DNA from: UBA1413 sp964567485
GTDB lineage: Bacteria; Bacteroidota; Bacteroidia; Bacteroidales; Prolixibacteraceae
Assembly (NCBI GenBank): GCA_964567485.1
Contig: CAZMMX010000012.1
Location: forward strand, 1 to 64,000
Length of the DNA stretch: 64,000 nucleotides
Direction of reading: 5' to 3'
The notes under the pieces were generated by a model. That model was not told the DNA's origin. It ran no database searches and worked only from the letters and a program-made list of their open reading frames with translations. Numbering within the stretch: the stretch's first letter is position 1; every line of letters begins with the position of its first letter. The position numbers and the translations under genes were made by a program. Of this stretch, positions 8,486 through 17,613 are shown piece by piece.

Positions 8486-11275
8486 ATGGGGATGAAAGGA
8501 TTGTGTGCCAGCCTGGTGTTCCTTATTCTTGTCTTTACAACAAGGGGTCAGGAGATTCCTGACCGGATCTTGATGCCGGGGCAGCAAAAAAGCTGGTCTG
8601 ATTTTTCATCATTGCTGGCCAGGGAGCTGAATATACGCTTCTTTTATGAGCCGGCCACCCTCCCGGATCTCCCCGTGGTCGTCAGATCAGGAAATATGCA
8701 GGTCGTAGAGGCACTGAAGGAACATTTTTCAGGGCATGGTATCCGGGTATCTACTGACGGATATGGGAATTATTTCCTGTATCGGGATTTTGAACTCAGG
8801 GCATGGCCTGATTTACTTTTTTCGGAGTCCCTGGCAGAGGGGGAAACCGGGGAATTGGAAACTTCGCCCCTGAAGGAACCTGTGAATGGTGGGGAATACC
8901 TGAAAACCTATCAGAACTTGATTTCAGAAACCGTTGTCATCGGTTCAAAAAGGAGCAGACTCGGTGGGCGTGTATTGCTCAGGGGAAGCGTCACTAGCCA
9001 GGAAGACGGAACCCCTATTCCGTTGGCCACGCTCAAGATAGAAGAGCAGGAGAGGTATGCCATCACCAACAATTCAGGCAGGTATGAGTTTATTCTGGAG
9101 CCCGGGCCTTTTACGTTAACCGTCAACTGCCTCGGGTACACCAGCAAATCGTTCAAAATCAACCTGCTCTCCGATGGAGAATTGAATATCACGCTCACCA
9201 CCAAGTCGATACTTCTGGAAGAAGCCGTCATTTCGGCCAACCGCCATCACAATGTAGAGAGTACCCACATGGGATTGGATAACATCACGGCAGCGGCCAT
9301 TAAAAAAATGCCGGTAATCCTGGGAGAACAGGATGTCGTCAAAGTCGCACTCCTGCTTCCCGGAGTACAATCGATTGGGGAGATATCCTCAGGATTCAAT
9401 GTGAGAGGCAGTCCCGCCGACCAGAATATCTTCTATATCAATGGGGTACCGGTTTATAATGCCACCCACCTTTTCGGACTGTTCACCACTTTCAATCCTG
9501 ATGCGGTCAACGGTTTTGATCTGTATAAGAGTAATATTCCCGTGGAATACGGAGGAAGGTTATCCTCGATTTTCAATATAGAAGCCAAGAAAGGAAACCT
9601 GCATCATTTCTCAGCCAGGGGAGGGATCAGTCCGGTTTCAGGCAGGGTCATGGTCGAAGGTCCCCTGAAAAAGGAAAAGGGCAGTTTCCTGGCCTCGTTT
9701 CGCACCACCTATTCCGACTGGCTGCTGAAACAAACCGATAATGTGGATATCAGCCATAGTGCTGCCTCGTTTTATGATGCGCTGGTGAACTTTTCATACC
9801 GTGTGAATCCGAAAAACAACCTGGGATTGTTTCTTTACGGAAGCGACGATTTTTCCGACATTGCCTTCGGGGTCAGAAACAGGTACACCAACCTGGGGAC
9901 CTCCCTGAAATGGAGCCATAATTTCAACCGGCGCCTGGCATTTGACCTGGATTTGATAAAAAGCCGATATGCTTACGAAGAAGAGAACTATGAGATCCGC
10001 TACCTCGCCAGCCACCATTCATTTAATCTGGATCACAATGAGTTGAAACTGGGGTTCCGGTTCAACCAGAACGACAGCCATACCCTCCTTTCCGGCATAG
10101 ATATGGAATATTATGGATTAGATCATGGCGATTTTCTGCCTCTTGACGAAGAATCCCATATCCGCCCCATCGGGTTTCCCTCCGAAAAAGCCCTGGTAAC
10201 CAGTATTTTTATCGGCGACCAGTTTGAAATTTCCAAAAAGTTTTCGGCAGAAGGGGGTATCAGGGGAACCTGGTATGCCTTGCTGGGCCCGGGAACCGTC
10301 TACAAATACCTGGAAAACCATCCACGGGAAGAAGGAAACATCATGGATAGTGTCAGGTATGGGAACAACAAAGCCATCAGCAGGTATAACAACCTGGACC
10401 TGCGACTGTCTGTCCGTTACTCCATTCTGCCCGACTTGTCGGTCAAAGCCAGTTACAACAAACTTCACCAATACCTGTTCATGCTTTCCAATACCATTTC
10501 CGTATCACCTACCAACAAATGGAAGTTGAGTGATCCACACCTGCGGCCTATGGCCGGGGAACAAGTTTCATTCGGGATATACAAAAACCTATGGCGCAAT
10601 AAACTGGAGGCATCGGTTGAAATCTATCACAAAGAAGTGAAAAACCTGGTGGAGTACAAAGACGGAGCTGATTTCCTGACCAACCAACATCCTGAGACCA
10701 ATATTTTGCAGGGTGACCTGAAAGCGTATGGTGCAGAGTTTTTTCTGAAAAAGAAAACCGGCCGGTTTAGCGGATGGATCAATTACACCTGGTCCCGCGC
10801 AGAGGTGAAAGCCCTGAACGAAAAAACCAAAGAGATGAATAACCGGGGATTTACCTATCCTGCCAACTATGACCGGCCACATGCCCTGAATGCGGTGGCC
10901 AATTTCAATTTCACCAAAAGGTTTAACATCTCCGCCAATGCCATCTATTCCACCGGTCGGCCTATTACATTTCCCACCTCCCTCTATTTCCAGGACGGAA
11001 TCCAGGTTATCGCCTTTTCGGAAAGAAATGCCTACCGGATGCCTGATTATTTCAGAACTGATATATCCATCAATTTTGAAGGAAACCTGAAAAAAACCAA
11101 ACTGGCCCACGGTTCCTGGTCAGTTTCATTGTATAATGTGACCGCCAGGAAAAATCCCTACACCACGATTTTCAGGAACGAAGAGGGAAAAATAAAAGGG
11201 TATGAAATTTCAATCCTGGGAACCATGATCCCTTCGGTCAGTTACAACCTTAAATTCGGGAACTATGAAAATTAA
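8486..11275 (+). CDS. TonB-dependent receptor with STN-like and carboxypeptidase-regulatory N-terminal domains
   Basis: This is an outer-membrane transporter of about 929 residues. After the signal peptide comes an STN-like segment (LLARELNIRFFYEP, residues about 40-95), then a CarboxypepD_reg-like domain (LRGSVTSQEDGTPIPLATL), the plug (GFNVRGSPADQNIFYINGVP, YNATHLFGL) and a 22-strand-type barrel ending in VSYNLKFG. An STN domain usually means signalling through an anti-sigma factor, but no FecR/sigma pair is adjacent. I chose the ATG at 8486 (or 8492, MKGLCASL) because the in-frame GTG at 8462 lies inside the previous gene. The last 11 bp overlap the DUF4249 gene. The substrate is unknown. 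Confidence 0.9.
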   Translation: MGMKGLCASLVFLILVFTTRGQEIPDRILMPGQQKSWSDFSSLLARELNIRFFYEPATLPDLPVVVRSGNMQVVEALKEHFSGHGIRVSTDGYGNYFLYRDFELRAWPDLLFSESLAEGETGELETSPLKEPVNGGEYLKTYQNLISETVVIGSKRSRLGGRVLLRGSVTSQEDGTPIPLATLKIEEQERYAITNNSGRYEFILEPGPFTLTVNCLGYTSKSFKINLLSDGELNITLTTKSILLEEAVISANRHHNVESTHMGLDNITAAAIKKMPVILGEQDVVKVALLLPGVQSIGEISSGFNVRGSPADQNIFYINGVPVYNATHLFGLFTTFNPDAVNGFDLYKSNIPVEYGGRLSSIFNIEAKKGNLHHFSARGGISPVSGRVMVEGPLKKEKGSFLASFRTTYSDWLLKQTDNVDISHSAASFYDALVNFSYRVNPKNNLGLFLYGSDDFSDIAFGVRNRYTNLGTSLKWSHNFNRRLAFDLDLIKSRYAYEEENYEIRYLASHHSFNLDHNELKLGFRFNQNDSHTLLSGIDMEYYGLDHGDFLPLDEESHIRPIGFPSEKALVTSIFIGDQFEISKKFSAEGGIRGTWYALLGPGTVYKYLENHPREEGNIMDSVRYGNNKAISRYNNLDLRLSVRYSILPDLSVKASYNKLHQYLFMLSNTISVSPTNKWKLSDPHLRPMAGEQVSFGIYKNLWRNKLEASVEIYHKEVKNLVEYKDGADFLTNQHPETNILQGDLKAYGAEFFLKKKTGRFSGWINYTWSRAEVKALNEKTKEMNNRGFTYPANYDRPHALNAVANFNFTKRFNISANAIYSTGRPITFPTSLYFQDGIQVIAFSERNAYRMPDYFRTDISINFEGNLKKTKLAHGSWSVSLYNVTARKNPYTTIFRNEEGKIKGYEISILGTMIPSVSYNLKFGNYEN

Positions 11276-12407
11276 GTCCCTGATAGTACTGCTGGCCGTA
11301 TTGATCACTGGGTGCAAGGAAGAGATCCCCCTCAGTTCCGGAAACAATGAATCCCTTTTGGTCGTTGATGGAATGATCACGGATGAACCCGGTCCATACA
11401 CCGTCAGCCTGTCGGTAACTTCCACACTGGGAGAACCGGAAGTTATTCCGATGAAGGGATGCACGGTGACCCTTTCCGATAATGCCGGATATACGGAAAT
11501 GCTGGTGGAAAACGCCGACGGCGTCTACCTGACCCATCCGGAAGGAGTCAGGGGAAAGCCGGGGATGGAATATATGCTCTCGATACAGACTCCCGACGGG
11601 AGGAATTACGAAACCCCGTTTCAGAAGATGGCCCCCCCCGTTAATATCGATTCGGTCTATTCAGAACTTCAATACCTCGAAGAAGAGGGGTACCCTTTCG
11701 GCTTACCCGCGTTTCAGTTTTACACCGACTCAGAAGACTCTTCCCCTGCCGGTAACTTTTTCTTGTGGAGGATTACAGAGACTTTCCAGTACGACATAGA
11801 TTTTAAACTGTATGCCATTTACTATAACGGGGAGATCTATGTCAACAATATCGATACCATTTCCGGTTATGACACCCTATATACCTGCTGGAAAACCCAG
11901 GACGTCAAAACCTTTTACACAGGCAAAACCACCAATTTAGCAGCATCCCGGATCACTCGTCAGCCCCTTCACCATGTCGATACCCGGTCAAAGCGGCTCA
12001 GCATCAGGTATAGTATGCTGTTGCGTCAGTATTGCCTGGACCAGGATGCGTACTATTACTGGGAAAGCATGCAGGAACAGATTTCGGGGGATAATTTTCT
12101 CCTGGCAAAACAGCCTTACAATCCGGCCGGAAATGTAAAGAACAGCGATGATCCCCAGGAAACCGTTCTGGGGTACTTCACCGTAGCCTCCGTGACCCGG
12201 AAAAGGATTTTCATGAACAGGCCGGCTTTGCCCTTCTACCTTGACAGCTGTTATGTGGGCATGGATCTGGAATCTGTCTTCAAATCTCCGGGTCCGGCGT
12301 TCCTGGTGTTGGTTCCCGCCGGAATGGGGAAGGTACACAAGGATTGTGTCGACTGCCGGACTGAGGGAGGAGAACCCCGTAAACCTACTTTCTGGGTTGA
12401 TCAGTAA
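11265..12407 (+). CDS. DUF4249 lipoprotein
   Basis: This 380-residue lipoprotein has a lipobox LITGC at residues 13-17. The rest matches what I know of DUF4249: LLVVDGMITDEPGPYTVSLS near the start, repeated beta-sandwich-like stretches, and a C-terminal GYFTVASVTRKRIFM followed by a Cys-containing end (HKDCVDCRTEGG). DUF4249 genes usually sit directly after a TonB-dependent receptor, as here, where the reading frames overlap by 11 bp. It is probably a surface or periplasmic partner of that receptor. The function of the family is unknown. Confidence 0.85.
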   Translation: MKIKSLIVLLAVLITGCKEEIPLSSGNNESLLVVDGMITDEPGPYTVSLSVTSTLGEPEVIPMKGCTVTLSDNAGYTEMLVENADGVYLTHPEGVRGKPGMEYMLSIQTPDGRNYETPFQKMAPPVNIDSVYSELQYLEEEGYPFGLPAFQFYTDSEDSSPAGNFFLWRITETFQYDIDFKLYAIYYNGEIYVNNIDTISGYDTLYTCWKTQDVKTFYTGKTTNLAASRITRQPLHHVDTRSKRLSIRYSMLLRQYCLDQDAYYYWESMQEQISGDNFLLAKQPYNPAGNVKNSDDPQETVLGYFTVASVTRKRIFMNRPALPFYLDSCYVGMDLESVFKSPGPAFLVLVPAGMGKVHKDCVDCRTEGGEPRKPTFWVDQ

Positions 12408-12464
12408 AAAAGGATGGTCCGGAAAGATCTAAACAAAAACCGATTTTTCAAAAAGAAGCATATC

Positions 12465-14228
12465 ATGATAAGACGGCATAATTTCCGGTTAATAGGGCTG
12501 CTTTTACTGACGCTTATTGGGCATGTGCAGGTTCACGCCCAAAACGGGAACACCCCTGACTGGTCTGTTGTCAGCGAAAGGGTAATCCTGCAAACCGACA
12601 GAGACATCTATATGGCCGGAGAAGAACTTTTCTTCACTGCAGCCTGTTTCACCGGGGCTGGCAGGAGCCTCCCGCAACTGAGCAATATCCTCTATGTGGA
12701 GCTGATCGATTGCAGCACGCGCATTCCGGCACTCCGGAAAAAATATAAAATAACGAACTTCAGGGTTTCCAACAGTGTGGTAATCCCTCCGGAGATCAAC
12801 GCCGGGGTGTACCTACTCCGGGCTTACACCCTCTATATGCAGAATTTCCAGGCCGCCAGTTTTGCCAATCATTTCATCACCATCCTGAATCCGGCAAATC
12901 CTGTCCCCCCCGGGGTGGTTTACCGCACCCCGGGAGAAGCCGGTTCTGTGCGTACAGGCGAACAACCCGGTTCGGCGTTTCCGAACAATTCCCGGGTCAC
13001 TCCTGAATCACCCGGTCAGGAGATACAAATTGAAACGGACAAATCGGTTTATCATCCCCGAGAGCCCATTCATGCACGTTTTTGGGTGAACGGGGAATCC
13101 CTTTGTGAGGTGGCCACCGTCAGTGTGGTCCTGAAGGGGTCCATCCTGGCAGCCCCCCCCGGTATTCCGGTGCATTTCCCGGAAAATAATCAGCCGCCGA
13201 TACACCCAACTCCTGACTACCTCCCTGAAATTCGCGATTTGAGCCTCCGTGGGATCCTGAGGGACAAAACAAGCCAGGAACCCCTCCCCGACCAGGAGGT
13301 GTATGTTTCTGTACTCTTCAACAATCCGCAACTCCATATCAGCCGTACCAACGAAAAAGGAGAATTCATAGTTTCCCTGAACAACCTTACAGGGGTCAAC
13401 GATATCTTTATTACCCCTGAAACCGGTGACCCCGGCAGCATAGAAAAGGAGATCCTCATCAGGATGCCCTTTTCTGCTGAAATTCCCTTTACCGGAAGTA
13501 TACCGCTTGTGTTGACCAGCGACCAGCAGGAAGTGCTGGAAATCATGTACGCCAACTTTCAGATACAGGAAAAATTCAGGAGCAAAAAAACAGATCTGAC
13601 CCCCACCAGAAACCGGGCCCATACCTTCAATATCGATGGCCCCAAGACCACCGTGAAAAGTGAAGATTATATCAGAATGGAAAACCTACGGGAGATGTTC
13701 AGTGAGATTGTTCCCCATGTAAGTATCCGGAAAAATGGTTCCCGGTTTGCTTTTATCGTAACCGACCAAAACGGGAATGCCCTTCCCGGAACTCCGTTGG
13801 TTCTGCTGGACCATGGTCCTGTTTTCGACATCAATGCGCTGCTGGACATTCCGGTTTCCGAAATTGAGAAGGTGGATGTGATCAACACAACCTACCTGTT
13901 AGGGACAAATTCCATAAACGGCATTGTGATGATCACCACCAAAAACAGTAACTTCGGGGGGATGACCTTCAACGGGGCGGCCACATTCCTGGAATTCCAG
14001 GCATTGGAGAAACCTGCTGATCCTCAACTCCATGAACAGAGCCTACCAGAACTCACTCCTGATTTCCGTACCACCCTCTATTGGAATCCGGAGGCACCAC
14101 TGACAGGGAATAGGGGTTCTGTGGAATTTGCAGCCTCGGACCGAAAAGCAGAATACCTTATTTACATCATGGGATATGCTGCTGATGGCACCTGTTATTA
14201 TGGCAGGAAATCCATCCTTGTAGAATAG
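12465..14228 (+). CDS. secreted macroglobulin-like (MG2) protein with a plug-like C-terminal segment
   Basis: This protein has about 587 residues. A signal peptide (LIGLLLLTLIGHVQVHAQ) is followed by VILQTDRDIYMAGEELFFTA, the usual opening of MG2-type domains in Bacteroidota proteins, and then further beta-rich repeats (EIQIETDKSVYHPREPIHAR and RGILRDKTSQEPLPDQEVYV). Near the C-terminus EIEKVDVINTTYLLGTNSIN and GIVMITTK resemble a TonB plug, as in related proteins encoded beside DUF4249 genes. I chose the ATG at MIRRHN because it directly precedes the signal peptide; an upstream ATG at 12414 is possible. It closes the operon and is followed by a strong terminator. Confidence 0.8.
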   Translation: MIRRHNFRLIGLLLLTLIGHVQVHAQNGNTPDWSVVSERVILQTDRDIYMAGEELFFTAACFTGAGRSLPQLSNILYVELIDCSTRIPALRKKYKITNFRVSNSVVIPPEINAGVYLLRAYTLYMQNFQAASFANHFITILNPANPVPPGVVYRTPGEAGSVRTGEQPGSAFPNNSRVTPESPGQEIQIETDKSVYHPREPIHARFWVNGESLCEVATVSVVLKGSILAAPPGIPVHFPENNQPPIHPTPDYLPEIRDLSLRGILRDKTSQEPLPDQEVYVSVLFNNPQLHISRTNEKGEFIVSLNNLTGVNDIFITPETGDPGSIEKEILIRMPFSAEIPFTGSIPLVLTSDQQEVLEIMYANFQIQEKFRSKKTDLTPTRNRAHTFNIDGPKTTVKSEDYIRMENLREMFSEIVPHVSIRKNGSRFAFIVTDQNGNALPGTPLVLLDHGPVFDINALLDIPVSEIEKVDVINTTYLLGTNSINGIVMITTKNSNFGGMTFNGAATFLEFQALEKPADPQLHEQSLPELTPDFRTTLYWNPEAPLTGNRGSVEFAASDRKAEYLIYIMGYAADGTCYYGRKSILVE

Positions 14229-14261
14229 AAAAATCCCGGCATTAACTGCCGGGATTTTTTT
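14229..14261. terminator. bidirectional intrinsic terminator
   Basis: AAAAATCCCGGCA, a 5-nt loop TTAAC, then TGCCGGGATTTTTTT forms a perfect stem with T-runs on both strands. It starts at the stop codon of the macroglobulin-like gene and can also stop the convergent SusC/SusD operon. Confidence 0.92.
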
Positions 14262-14360
14262 CAGAAAAAGGGCCGGAGGTAAATATCCAATGACATGAAT
14301 TATGATTGAAGGAGAAAGTGGAGACTCTTCCCTCCGGACCCAGATTTTCAGTTTACAGAG

Positions 14361-15227
14361 TTACAGTTTGGTAACCGTGAACGTGGTACCGTTGTTTTCG
14401 ACCTTCAGAACGCGGTAAGAGGGATAGGAACCTCCCCAGGAGGTCCAACCGTCTTCAACGTAGGTTTTTGCTGTCCTGTCAAAGGTACCTTCAATGGTCT
14501 GTACAGAACCATCGGGGTGCCCGAGGATAAATTTGTAGTCGAAGGCAGGACCGTCCCAATCCATCAAATTGATATAATAGGTTCCCGCAGGATCCGAGAG
14601 CCAAATGGACTTGTCCACTTCGGGATTGGCCGTGGTGGCTCCCTGGTCGCTCCATTCCGTATGAGGATACGATGGGGTATCACTCCAAACCACCATGTCA
14701 TAATCAGCTTCACCGGGCCAGCTCAGGATGACGGTAAGTAGCGTCGGATCGTTGTAATTCTTCACCTTCACATTGACGATAGGATACGTCTGACTGGGAT
14801 TCAGGAGGTAATGCTCGGCAATCCCGAAGACCCCCACCTCAAATTCGCCCGTTTTATCGACAGCAGAGGGAAAACCGTCGTCGAAAAATACAATCTTCAA
14901 TTGGGCCGTCTTCGTATAAGGCTGCAATACTGCCGGAAGAACCTTGTAGTCATCATCGGTTAAGGTTCCAGACTTTTTTCTCGCACTGAAAGTAATGGAA
15001 CGGTCGATCGTTTTATCCGTGGTAATGGTATAAACCAGGGTGTCCCCTTCGGTTACCGTACCACTGCTGTTGGTCGTGGTGAACGCAGCAACCGGGTATT
15101 TATCAGGACTGGCCACAGGACTGGCATCCTGTTCTGCTGTTTCGATCAGGTCGCAGGAGACAAAAGCGAACAACATAAGGATCAACCCTGACGCGAAATA
15201 TTTTAATAGATTTCTCATTCTGCTCAT
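14361..15227 (-). CDS. lipoprotein with Calx-beta-like and YfaP/DUF2135-like regions, SusCD-associated
   Basis: This 288-residue lipoprotein has lipobox FVSC near residue 25. The N-terminal half (VTEGDTLVYTITTDKTIDRS, SGTLTDDDYKVLP) resembles a Calx-beta-type beta-sandwich. The C-terminal half (LSWPGEADYDMVVWSDTPSY, DPAGTYYINLMDWDG, FILGHPDGSVQTIEG) resembles the bacterial YfaP/DUF2135 or pre-peptidase fold. It is the last gene of the SusC/SusD operon and probably a surface-exposed accessory or ligand-binding lipoprotein, like SusE/SusF by position only. No catalytic residues are evident. Confidence 0.75.
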   Translation of the reverse strand: MSRMRNLLKYFASGLILMLFAFVSCDLIETAEQDASPVASPDKYPVAAFTTTNSSGTVTEGDTLVYTITTDKTIDRSITFSARKKSGTLTDDDYKVLPAVLQPYTKTAQLKIVFFDDGFPSAVDKTGEFEVGVFGIAEHYLLNPSQTYPIVNVKVKNYNDPTLLTVILSWPGEADYDMVVWSDTPSYPHTEWSDQGATTANPEVDKSIWLSDPAGTYYINLMDWDGPAFDYKFILGHPDGSVQTIEGTFDRTAKTYVEDGWTSWGGSYPSYRVLKVENNGTTFTVTKL

Positions 15228-15264
15228 ATTTAAATTATTAGATATGAAATAATCACCTCACAAA

Positions 15265-16113
15265 TTAAAACTTGGGTGTGAATTTCTCCCAGAAGATACG
15301 GTTTCCACCGGAGCCGGGATAATAGTAGTAGATTTGGATCACCCCAGTTTCAGGATCGTAGGTGTTCTCTTTGGTGGGATCGTTGGGATCACCCGATTTA
15401 GCGTCGGACCGGTTGAAGGAGATGGTCACTTTGTTGTCATCATCAATCTCAATATAGGTGTAGTTATCTTCCCAAACCCCGAAGAAGGTTTCCACCTTAC
15501 TGGCTGACAGAGGAGCAAGTTCTTTTTCATCAAGTCTGATCCCTCCATAGGGTTCGTTGGGATAGGACCCACCGGCTGTCGGGTGGAAGTAACGGATCTC
15601 CACATCGTAAGGTCCGGCAAAGGGGCAGAAGAAGACATAATTCAACTTGATCGAAAGTGCTTTACCATTATTGATTATCCGGTCATCACCAGATACACTG
15701 GTCACTTTCAAAATCAATACCGGAACCGGGTCCAGCGGGGGTTCATTGCCTTCGGTCAACACCGTGATGGGCAGTAAACCCAGGAAATTATCCGCAGCCT
15801 TCAGGGTCATGGTCTTACTATCGAGCCGGTAGTGCTTTCCGGCAACTGCCGTGGAAGCAGGATCCACATCAATGGTTACGGTAATGTCCTTATCCATTTC
15901 CATCGATGTAGGCCCGATGACCTTCATTTTTACGTTATACTTGTATTCTGCCCCGGAAGCCACAGGAGCGAAAGTCAACGAGCTGGCCTCAAAGCTTGCC
16001 AGGTTCGGACCGTCATCGTTCAGATCGAGCGTTGACTCATCTTCAATCAGGCATGCGTGGAAAAGCCCCATGCCCAGCAACAATATGAAAATATATCTCA
16101 GTGTTTTCATCAT
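15265..16113 (-). CDS. DUF4843/Calx-beta-like lipoprotein, SusCD-associated
   Basis: This is a 282-residue lipoprotein with a lipobox ending FHAC at about residue 21. It contains VTIDVDPASTAVAGKHYRL and GLLPITVLTEGNEP, the pattern of DUF4843/Calx-beta-like domains common beside SusD genes, and its C-terminal segment ends in GSGGNRIFWEKFTPKF. It follows the SusD gene by 12 bp and precedes the last lipoprotein by 37 bp, so the four genes form one operon. It is probably an accessory surface lipoprotein; the ligand is unknown. Confidence 0.75.
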   Translation of the reverse strand: MMKTLRYIFILLLGMGLFHACLIEDESTLDLNDDGPNLASFEASSLTFAPVASGAEYKYNVKMKVIGPTSMEMDKDITVTIDVDPASTAVAGKHYRLDSKTMTLKAADNFLGLLPITVLTEGNEPPLDPVPVLILKVTSVSGDDRIINNGKALSIKLNYVFFCPFAGPYDVEIRYFHPTAGGSYPNEPYGGIRLDEKELAPLSASKVETFFGVWEDNYTYIEIDDDNKVTISFNRSDAKSGDPNDPTKENTYDPETGVIQIYYYYPGSGGNRIFWEKFTPKF

Positions 16114-16125
16114 TATCCATTTAAA

Positions 16126-17601
16126 TTATTTTGCCCAGAAAATCTTTTCAGTAAACACATTCGGTTGCGCTGGAACATTTTCGCCATTAGAAGAGAACTC
16201 ACCTGAGGGATAGGCAAGCCTGACGGGCCGGTCGGCAGTAGACGCCTGCATGGAAACGGGCAGGTTAGCCGGGAAACCGGTTCTGTTGTAATCGAACCAT
16301 GATTGTTCGGCCGTAATTCCATTGGTGGCAATCCATTTCTGCGTGATGATGGCTTCAATCTTGTTGGCGGTGGCATCCCAACCGACCAGATTTACGTTTT
16401 GCAGATAATACGCTTCGGCACCTTCAGCACCCAGGTAACTGAATGATGCCTCAATCCCCTTGTGATAAAGGGCCTTGGCGTCGTCACCTGCTGAAATCAG
16501 GCCTCTCTGCCGTGCTTCTGCCTGGTTGAAGTAACATTCAGCCGAGGTATAGATAACGGCGCCCATGGAAGCACTCTTCAACAGACCGGGGCCAAGATTC
16601 GACACCAGAGCCGGCATATACTGGTCGACAACCGGAGTATCGTAATCGAGCAATCCCTGAGGAACGCCCAAATGACCTGTTCCCGGCTTTTCATAGATCT
16701 TGTCGATGCGCGGATCTTTCGTGCTGGTCAAAAAGGCAATGACATAGTCAGAAGCGCAGGTGGCATTGTTGTTCATCTGTATGGTTCCGGAAGCGTCTTT
16801 ACCATAGGCTTCCCAAAACGGACTTTGCTTGTCTACCTGAGCGACATAACCCGGATTAATACTGGCGTTATCCGTGATGTACCCTGAGCCCTCCTGGGCG
16901 ATTATGCCAAACTGCTCCTTCAGATAAGTCTCCCTGCCCGACATTTTGGATTGACGAACCAGGATCCTGAGCTTCACAGAATTGGCAAATTGCTTCCAGG
17001 AATCCATATTCCCGCCGAACATAATATCGTCGGCACCGGGCTGTTTGCTTGAAGGATTATCGTTGATCAGCCTGATCCCCTCGGTCAGTTCCTTGACGAG
17101 ATCTTCATAGATAAGCTGGGCATCGTCATACACCGGAGTAGCTTCCGCGCTCCTTTGCAGGGCCTCGAAATAAGGAATGTCACCGTAGGCATCCACCAGA
17201 AGCTGGAAATGATAGGCTTTCATGATTTTGCCAATCGCCGCGTAGTAAGCATAGGAGCTGTCCAGTTGATTCAGTATCTGATACTGTTTGAGGGCACCCG
17301 AATAGGTATCGTTGAAAATTCCCTGGTAAAACGAAGAGGTTACATTGTATTTATACTCATCGGTATACCATGAGAAACCATCACTGGTACTCCAGTTGTA
17401 CATGAACATATTGCCAAGGGTATTCAACCTCCGGTCATTCTTAATCACCTGGGCGGTGTATAACTGGGCCGTGGGCAGGACAAGATCGGGAGTCACCGTA
17501 ACCGGGTTGTTTGGATCAACGTTCACATCCAGAAACTCCTCACAGGAAGCCATTGATACGACCACCAACAGCAGCGCAAAATATTTCAGTATATTTTTCA
17601 T
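16126..17601 (-). CDS. SusD/RagB-family outer-membrane lipoprotein
   Basis: This 491-residue lipoprotein carries lipobox VSMASC at residues 15-20. It has the alpha-helical TPR-like fold motifs of the SusD_like-2 group: EFLDVNVDPNNPVTVTPDLV, FQLLVDAYGDIPYFEALQ, VYDDAQLIYEDLVKEL, and PSSKQPGADDIMFGGNMDSW, SVKLRILVRQSKM. It would form the lid of the SusC channel and bind substrate outside the cell. It lies 12 bp downstream of susC. No glycosidase, peptidase or sulfatase lies in the operon, so the substrate cannot be assigned; pairs of this kind also import peptides. Confidence 0.9.
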   Translation of the reverse strand: MKNILKYFALLLVVVSMASCEEFLDVNVDPNNPVTVTPDLVLPTAQLYTAQVIKNDRRLNTLGNMFMYNWSTSDGFSWYTDEYKYNVTSSFYQGIFNDTYSGALKQYQILNQLDSSYAYYAAIGKIMKAYHFQLLVDAYGDIPYFEALQRSAEATPVYDDAQLIYEDLVKELTEGIRLINDNPSSKQPGADDIMFGGNMDSWKQFANSVKLRILVRQSKMSGRETYLKEQFGIIAQEGSGYITDNASINPGYVAQVDKQSPFWEAYGKDASGTIQMNNNATCASDYVIAFLTSTKDPRIDKIYEKPGTGHLGVPQGLLDYDTPVVDQYMPALVSNLGPGLLKSASMGAVIYTSAECYFNQAEARQRGLISAGDDAKALYHKGIEASFSYLGAEGAEAYYLQNVNLVGWDATANKIEAIITQKWIATNGITAEQSWFDYNRTGFPANLPVSMQASTADRPVRLAYPSGEFSSNGENVPAQPNVFTEKIFWAK

Positions 17602-17613
17602 AGTTCTATTATT

